The notes under the pieces: model-generated
Database searches by the model: none
Told to the model about the DNA's origin: nothing
Seen by the model: the letters and a program-made list of their open reading frames with translations, nothing else
Shown: positions 59,961 to 64,000 of the stretch, piece after piece
Position numbering within the stretch: position 1 is the stretch's first letter
Layout: each line of letters begins with the position of its first letter
Program-made: the position numbers and the translations under genes
NCBI GenBank assembly: GCA_017468435.1
Contig: JAFUIP010000003.1
Coordinates: forward strand, 1 to 64,000
Direction of reading: 5' to 3'
Source: Bacteroidales bacterium
Lineage (GTDB): Bacteria > Bacteroidota > Bacteroidia > Bacteroidales > UBA1402
Length of the DNA: 64,000 nt

Positions 59961-62540
59961 TTATTCAAGAGTCGTATTTGAGTTGACAACATCGGCGCTG
60001 TCGGTGGCCACCTCGATACGATTGTTCAACTTAAGCGACTGCCAATCGGAAGTGATATAGTTCGATACAGAAACCGTCGGAGTCTGACGCTTATCGTTAA
60101 TCAAGATAGATTCTCTACCCACATTATCTCTCACATATTCACTAAGTTCCATCAAGGTGATGTCGCCCTTGGTTTCTTGCAGTTTCTTCAAAAGGAAATA
60201 GGTGAACATACCATGACCCTTATCCTTGTAGGGCATAGCGGTTTCGTCGTTAGAAACGGCGCTGAAAACAATAGTATTTCCGGTGGGGACAGCCATTTTA
60301 GGCTTGATAGCCACACCACGAGCATCGGCCACCATGCCACCATCACGTTTCGAACCGCTGAAACAAGCATCCATAAACACCATGACAGAGCGAGCCTCCA
60401 TGGCACCCAACTGGGCATAGATATCGGTCAGAGAGAAACGAACACCAGTGCTCTTGCCATTGGCATCGGTAGGCAGCAAATAAGCGTCACGACTCGACTC
60501 ATCGGGAATACCATGACCGGCGTAATAGAAAATCACGTCCATATCGCCACCTCGTACAGAAGCCAAAGAAGTAATCTTGTCCATGGCTTCGAGCATGATA
60601 CCGTAAGAAGCATCCGTATAGAGCAATACATTCTTTTCGGGAACGCCCAAAGTTTTCTGGCAATACTCAGCAAAAACTTCGCCATCGTGCAAGGCAAAAG
60701 GCACCTTCGGAACGCGGGTATAATTTTCGTTGGCAATGACCACTGCATAAAGACTTTCGTTCTGAGAATCATTCTGAGGAATGTTCACATCCACATCGGA
60801 GCGGATGGCGCCCACCTTGACAGATTGTTTGCCGACATTAGGTCCATTGCCCGATTCAGCAGCATACATTTCGCCCGAGAGTGGATCGAAGGTCACGTCC
60901 ACCACGGTTTCCACATAGTTGAGGTTCTTGTCCACATCGTAACGATAAGACTTTCCGGTAGGCATCACAAAGGTAATACCCGACAATTGCAGCTTGTCGT
61001 TATTGATGTAAAATTCTGGATTTTCAAACTTTACAGCTGTCCAGGTACTTTCGAAAGTTTTGGCTTCGTTGTTGGCACGAGGCACGGGAAGAATAATGTT
61101 GCCATATCTCGATTCCACCAAGAATACTTCGTGGTCGGCGTCGTAGGGCTTCAGAGACATATCCTCGATACGAACCTTCTGTGCGTAGTTGGCAATGTAT
61201 TTCTTTTCGGCTTCTTCAAGGAGTTCTTTGGCCTTTGCCTTACGCGTTTCTTCGGTCACACGCACCTGGTATTCGGCGATGGTTTCGTAGGGATCCTTGG
61301 CCTGCCAGTCGCGGATACGGGGTTCCACATATTCCTTGGCAAATAGCGAATACAAAGGAGCTTCCACTTCGGCAGCGGCCTGACCGGCAGCATAGGCAGC
61401 GCCCGAAGAAGCATTCGTATTGTCCGAGAAAGCCACCAAAGAAGGAGCCACATCAACGGCCACGGTAGGAGCGCCCAGATTGGCTAGCTTCATATTAATA
61501 TTGTCCAACTGGTCTTTATTTCCCTTATAGCTGTATGCCGTTGCCAAGGCGGTCATGTACTTCACATTGTTGGGCGTATTATACACCACACTTTCCAACA
61601 CCGGAATAGCAGCCAAGAAGTAACTGTCGGCCTGTTGGTTATACATTCTGGCATCTTTCTTCGATTCGGCCATATTCGAACGGACATAATTCATCACAGC
61701 CATATTGTAGTAGTTCAATGCCAAGTGCTGAGAGACGCCCAAATTGTTGGGAGAGAGTTTGTTCAGTTGATCGTAGATAGCCAATGCACTCTGATAATCC
61801 TGCATTTCTTCGTACAGCTGACCTTGCATACTCAAAAGACCTTCGTCTTGAGGGCTCAGTTCCAAAGCCTTGCTGATATACTCCTGCAATTTTACCTTGT
61901 CTTCGATAATCAAACAAGTATTGATAGCCATCTTCAAGACTTCCAAGCTCGCGGGGAATTGCATCATCATCTCATTCAAGACGCTCATAGTCATCTGATA
62001 ATCTTGAACATTGGTGTGAGCCTTTGCCAAAAAGTAATACACATTCTGACGGTTGTTGGCCACACCGGTATCGAGGTAAGCTCTCAGATACTTGATGGCA
62101 CGTTGAAAATCTTGCGTGTTGTAAGTGTTGGCAGCAGCAAAGTAGGCCATGGTCGGATACATTTCGCCATGCATGGTCATATCATTCTTGAATTCAGGCA
62201 TCAATGCCACATCTACGTACGACTGAGCCGCCTTCAGAGCCTTGGCCGGCTGACCATGATTCGAATAATAAGCCGCTGCATTGTACAAATAGGGATACAA
62301 TTCACGGATAACACCTTTGGCTTGGTTGTAGGCAGGTGTGCTGGGCGAATACATGGTAATGATAGCCGCATAATCTTCGTAACAGGTCAGCAAGGCGGTA
62401 TATAACTGATCGTCGGAATTTGCCTGCGTCTTCAGTAAATTAAATTGCTGATAGCTTGCGGCCGCTTTGTCTATATTCTGCGCATGAAGTGTGCAGAGGG
62501 CCATCGAAAACAAAATAAATAAACCAAAAAATCGTCTCAT
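59961..62540 (-). CDS. TPR protein with C-terminal caspase-like (C14) protease domain
   Basis: An 859-residue protein with a signal peptide (about 1-20). Residues 25-380 are helical TPR-like repeats (for example QDFQRAIKYLRAYLD, QDYQSALAIYDQLNKLSPNN). Residues 400-545 form a domain that is also found in the product of the next gene upstream. Residues 600-830 are a caspase-like peptidase: FYYAGHGIPD with catalytic His676 and MDACFSGS with Cys726, then VFSAVSNDETA and FTYFLLKKL. So it is an exported, probably active orthocaspase. First or second in an operon with the WD40-like gene (11 nt upstream). Confidence 0.88.
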   Translation of the reverse strand: MRRFFGLFILFSMALCTLHAQNIDKAAASYQQFNLLKTQANSDDQLYTALLTCYEDYAAIITMYSPSTPAYNQAKGVIRELYPYLYNAAAYYSNHGQPAKALKAAQSYVDVALMPEFKNDMTMHGEMYPTMAYFAAANTYNTQDFQRAIKYLRAYLDTGVANNRQNVYYFLAKAHTNVQDYQMTMSVLNEMMMQFPASLEVLKMAINTCLIIEDKVKLQEYISKALELSPQDEGLLSMQGQLYEEMQDYQSALAIYDQLNKLSPNNLGVSQHLALNYYNMAVMNYVRSNMAESKKDARMYNQQADSYFLAAIPVLESVVYNTPNNVKYMTALATAYSYKGNKDQLDNINMKLANLGAPTVAVDVAPSLVAFSDNTNASSGAAYAAGQAAAEVEAPLYSLFAKEYVEPRIRDWQAKDPYETIAEYQVRVTEETRKAKAKELLEEAEKKYIANYAQKVRIEDMSLKPYDADHEVFLVESRYGNIILPVPRANNEAKTFESTWTAVKFENPEFYINNDKLQLSGITFVMPTGKSYRYDVDKNLNYVETVVDVTFDPLSGEMYAAESGNGPNVGKQSVKVGAIRSDVDVNIPQNDSQNESLYAVVIANENYTRVPKVPFALHDGEVFAEYCQKTLGVPEKNVLLYTDASYGIMLEAMDKITSLASVRGGDMDVIFYYAGHGIPDESSRDAYLLPTDANGKSTGVRFSLTDIYAQLGAMEARSVMVFMDACFSGSKRDGGMVADARGVAIKPKMAVPTGNTIVFSAVSNDETAMPYKDKGHGMFTYFLLKKLQETKGDITLMELSEYVRDNVGRESILINDKRQTPTVSVSNYITSDWQSLKLNNRIEVATDSADVVNSNTTLE

Positions 62541-62551
62541 AAAACAACTTA

Positions 62552-64000
62552 TTATAATGCATCTACGAAAGTCATTGAAACACTGATACGACGGAATTCT
62601 CCGCCCTTACCCTTGCTCAGTTCAATATGATATTGATAATCGACATCCATGTCGGAAATACCCTTGATATTGTTGGTAATATACTGACCAACGCCCAAAG
62701 CACGCAACATGGCCAATTGTTCGTTCTGAGTAATACCACCCTTCTTGGTCAGGGTAATATTGCTCAGTTCGTTGCCCTTATACACAGGTTCTTTTTCCAA
62801 TTCTCCATAACTACCATCGTAAGCAATCTTGCCGTGAATAGGCATAGAGTCGGCCATACCCGTGATATGAAGAACCAGTTTCTTGCCTTCTTTGATGTAT
62901 TTTGAGAATTCACCTTCGAAAGCTTCCTTCATGATGGCCAACATCGACATAGCCGCACCGGAATCTTCCACCTTGTATTTGCCGGGAGCGAAGTCTTCCT
63001 GAGCAGAAAAGCCCACTTCCACTTCGTACGACAACTCAATGTTGTAGTTTCTGATATTGTTTCCTTCAGCATCCACATCCGTCTTGATATCGGTGTTCAC
63101 CGCGATGTTGGTATGGTCTGAAATGACATTTCTTTCCTTGGCAGTTTCAATGACGGCCATCTTGATTTCCTGCAACATCACTTCTTGCATATTGGTCTGT
63201 TGTACCAGTTCGAGAGGCACAAATTCTTCTTCAGACACCAAGAATTCAACCTCACGCCTTTCGGTGTTATCGTAGGTATAAGACTTACCCGTAGATTTAT
63301 TATATACTTCTGCATAAATCAACTCAAACTTATCGTCTTCGGTCAGACCATACTTCGCGTTGCGGAATTCCAAGTTGCCGGGATCCATAAAGTCGGTCAC
63401 TTCTTCGTTAGGAACGGCCAAGTAGATGGAAGGCATATTGTCGAAGTTCACCGCCAACATATTAGATTCGGTGCTGTAACTACCCAAAGAAACTTCCGAC
63501 ATCTGTACCATATCTTCGGCCAATTGGGTAGAGATTTCCTGTTCGAAAAGACGCATCTGCTTTTCGCGGCTCTCATCGTTTACACGAAGCGCGTAGGCTT
63601 CCATGCTTTCGTTAGGCATCTGTTTCATCCATTCAGCCATATTCTTATCTACCTGATCCGAAAGCAATTGCTTGTAATAAGGCACTAAAGAAGTCATCAA
63701 CTTATAGACGATGGACAAATAATTGTTGTACACCAAGAACACCTGATTTTCAGCACCTTCGATAAAAATAGTTTCCGTAATACCGCCATTTTCATTGGTC
63801 AACGACAAACGGTCGTTGTTGTCGAGCAAGTTAACGATAACAATGCTGTCTTGAGAGGTCAGAACCGACACATATTTTCCGCTGGGATGGAAATCGCAAT
63901 GCTTTGCTTCTCCCAAATCGCCATAAGTACCTTGCAAGGTAAAGTGCTGAGTATCATAGATAGACAAAACGCCATCGGCTGTCACCACGGCCATAGATTT
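62552..64000 (-). CDS. WD40-like protein sharing a domain with the caspase protein (partial)
   Basis: The frame is open to the window edge (482 codons visible), so the N-terminus is missing. The visible start has WD40-like blades (GVLSIYDTQHFTLQGTYG, then CDFHPSGKYVSVLTSQD). At about 110-255 it has the same middle domain as the caspase protein (P-x-E-S-x-x-x-Y-x-x-RV, VP-x-E-E, TGKSYTYD). The last 200 residues are a domain ending in QYHIELSKGKGGEFRRISVS that I do not recognise. It probably senses or scaffolds for the caspase, which starts 11 nt after its stop. Confidence 0.75.
   Translation of the reverse strand, partial: KSMAVVTADGVLSIYDTQHFTLQGTYGDLGEAKHCDFHPSGKYVSVLTSQDSIVIVNLLDNNDRLSLTNENGGITETIFIEGAENQVFLVYNNYLSIVYKLMTSLVPYYKQLLSDQVDKNMAEWMKQMPNESMEAYALRVNDESREKQMRLFEQEISTQLAEDMVQMSEVSLGSYSTESNMLAVNFDNMPSIYLAVPNEEVTDFMDPGNLEFRNAKYGLTEDDKFELIYAEVYNKSTGKSYTYDNTERREVEFLVSEEEFVPLELVQQTNMQEVMLQEIKMAVIETAKERNVISDHTNIAVNTDIKTDVDAEGNNIRNYNIELSYEVEVGFSAQEDFAPGKYKVEDSGAAMSMLAIMKEAFEGEFSKYIKEGKKLVLHITGMADSMPIHGKIAYDGSYGELEKEPVYKGNELSNITLTKKGGITQNEQLAMLRALGVGQYITNNIKGISDMDVDYQYHIELSKGKGGEFRRISVSMTFVDAL

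Overview
The window looks like chromosomal DNA of a Bacteroidales bacterium (phylum Bacteroidota). The reasons are: several intergenic regions carry TAnnTTTG -7 boxes, some with a TTTG-like -33 box 19-20 nt upstream; leaders are A-rich without Shine-Dalgarno sequences; and Bacteroidota-typical gene content and order are present (ftsK-lolA-trxB; rpe-comEC-DHH phosphoesterase-DUF4827 lipoprotein-glmM; a fused E1 alpha-beta 2-oxoacid dehydrogenase; PEGA, InlB-repeat and FISUMP-like surface proteins). I do not name a family or genus. No phage, insertion sequence or CRISPR array is visible; one tRNA gene is present.

Layout. 0-9 kb: a divergent EF-G paralogue (minus), hemW, a DEDDy exonuclease (minus), then ftsK-lolA-trxB and rplU-rpmA. 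9.1-9.6 kb: an array of long imperfect hairpins. 9.6-16.1 kb (minus): a cell-envelope/metabolism cluster glmM, DUF4827 lipoprotein, DHH phosphoesterase, comEC, rpe, preceded by a 54-residue mini-protein and an ECF-like sigma factor. 16.2-17 kb (minus): a small DUF3791 / broken DUF3990 / DUF3791-like cassette. 17.2-24.4 kb: large secreted repeat proteins, an unknown secreted protein and gene-poor DNA with a second locus of the hairpin family. 24.4-32.8 kb (minus): one operon E2-E3-E1(alpha-beta)-PHP protein-class II aldolase/SDR. 33-36.2 kb: a secreted pectinesterase-like protein.

36.3-54.6 kb (plus): a DedA-like protein, a complete RND tripartite efflux operon ending in a PII-like gene, a PlsC-type acyltransferase, then a housekeeping run purA-hisS-lysS-gpsA-pgi-HAD phosphatase-C11 protease lipoprotein, tRNA-Arg(CCG), asnA and ung. 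54.6-58.4 kb: lipB (minus), rsmG, an XRE regulator (minus) with a perfect 13-bp inverted repeat upstream, a 39-residue mini-protein, a lipocalin and a patatin-like lipase. 58.4-64 kb (minus): an operon of a WD40-like protein (cut by the window edge), a TPR-caspase protein, a DUF4384 protein and a SIMPL protein.

Most notable: (1) the WD40/caspase/DUF4384/SIMPL operon, whose first two products share an apparently uncharacterised middle domain; (2) a hairpin repeat family at two loci with a conserved frame and a changing but still self-complementary stem; (3) short tandem duplications, mostly 18 or 21 nt, in several unrelated conserved genes and once in non-coding DNA; (4) an EF-G paralogue whose catalytic His is replaced by Ala; (5) a DUF3990 gene inactivated by an internal deletion while both small partner genes remain intact; (6) a 54-residue CPxC mini-protein directly behind an intrinsic terminator.
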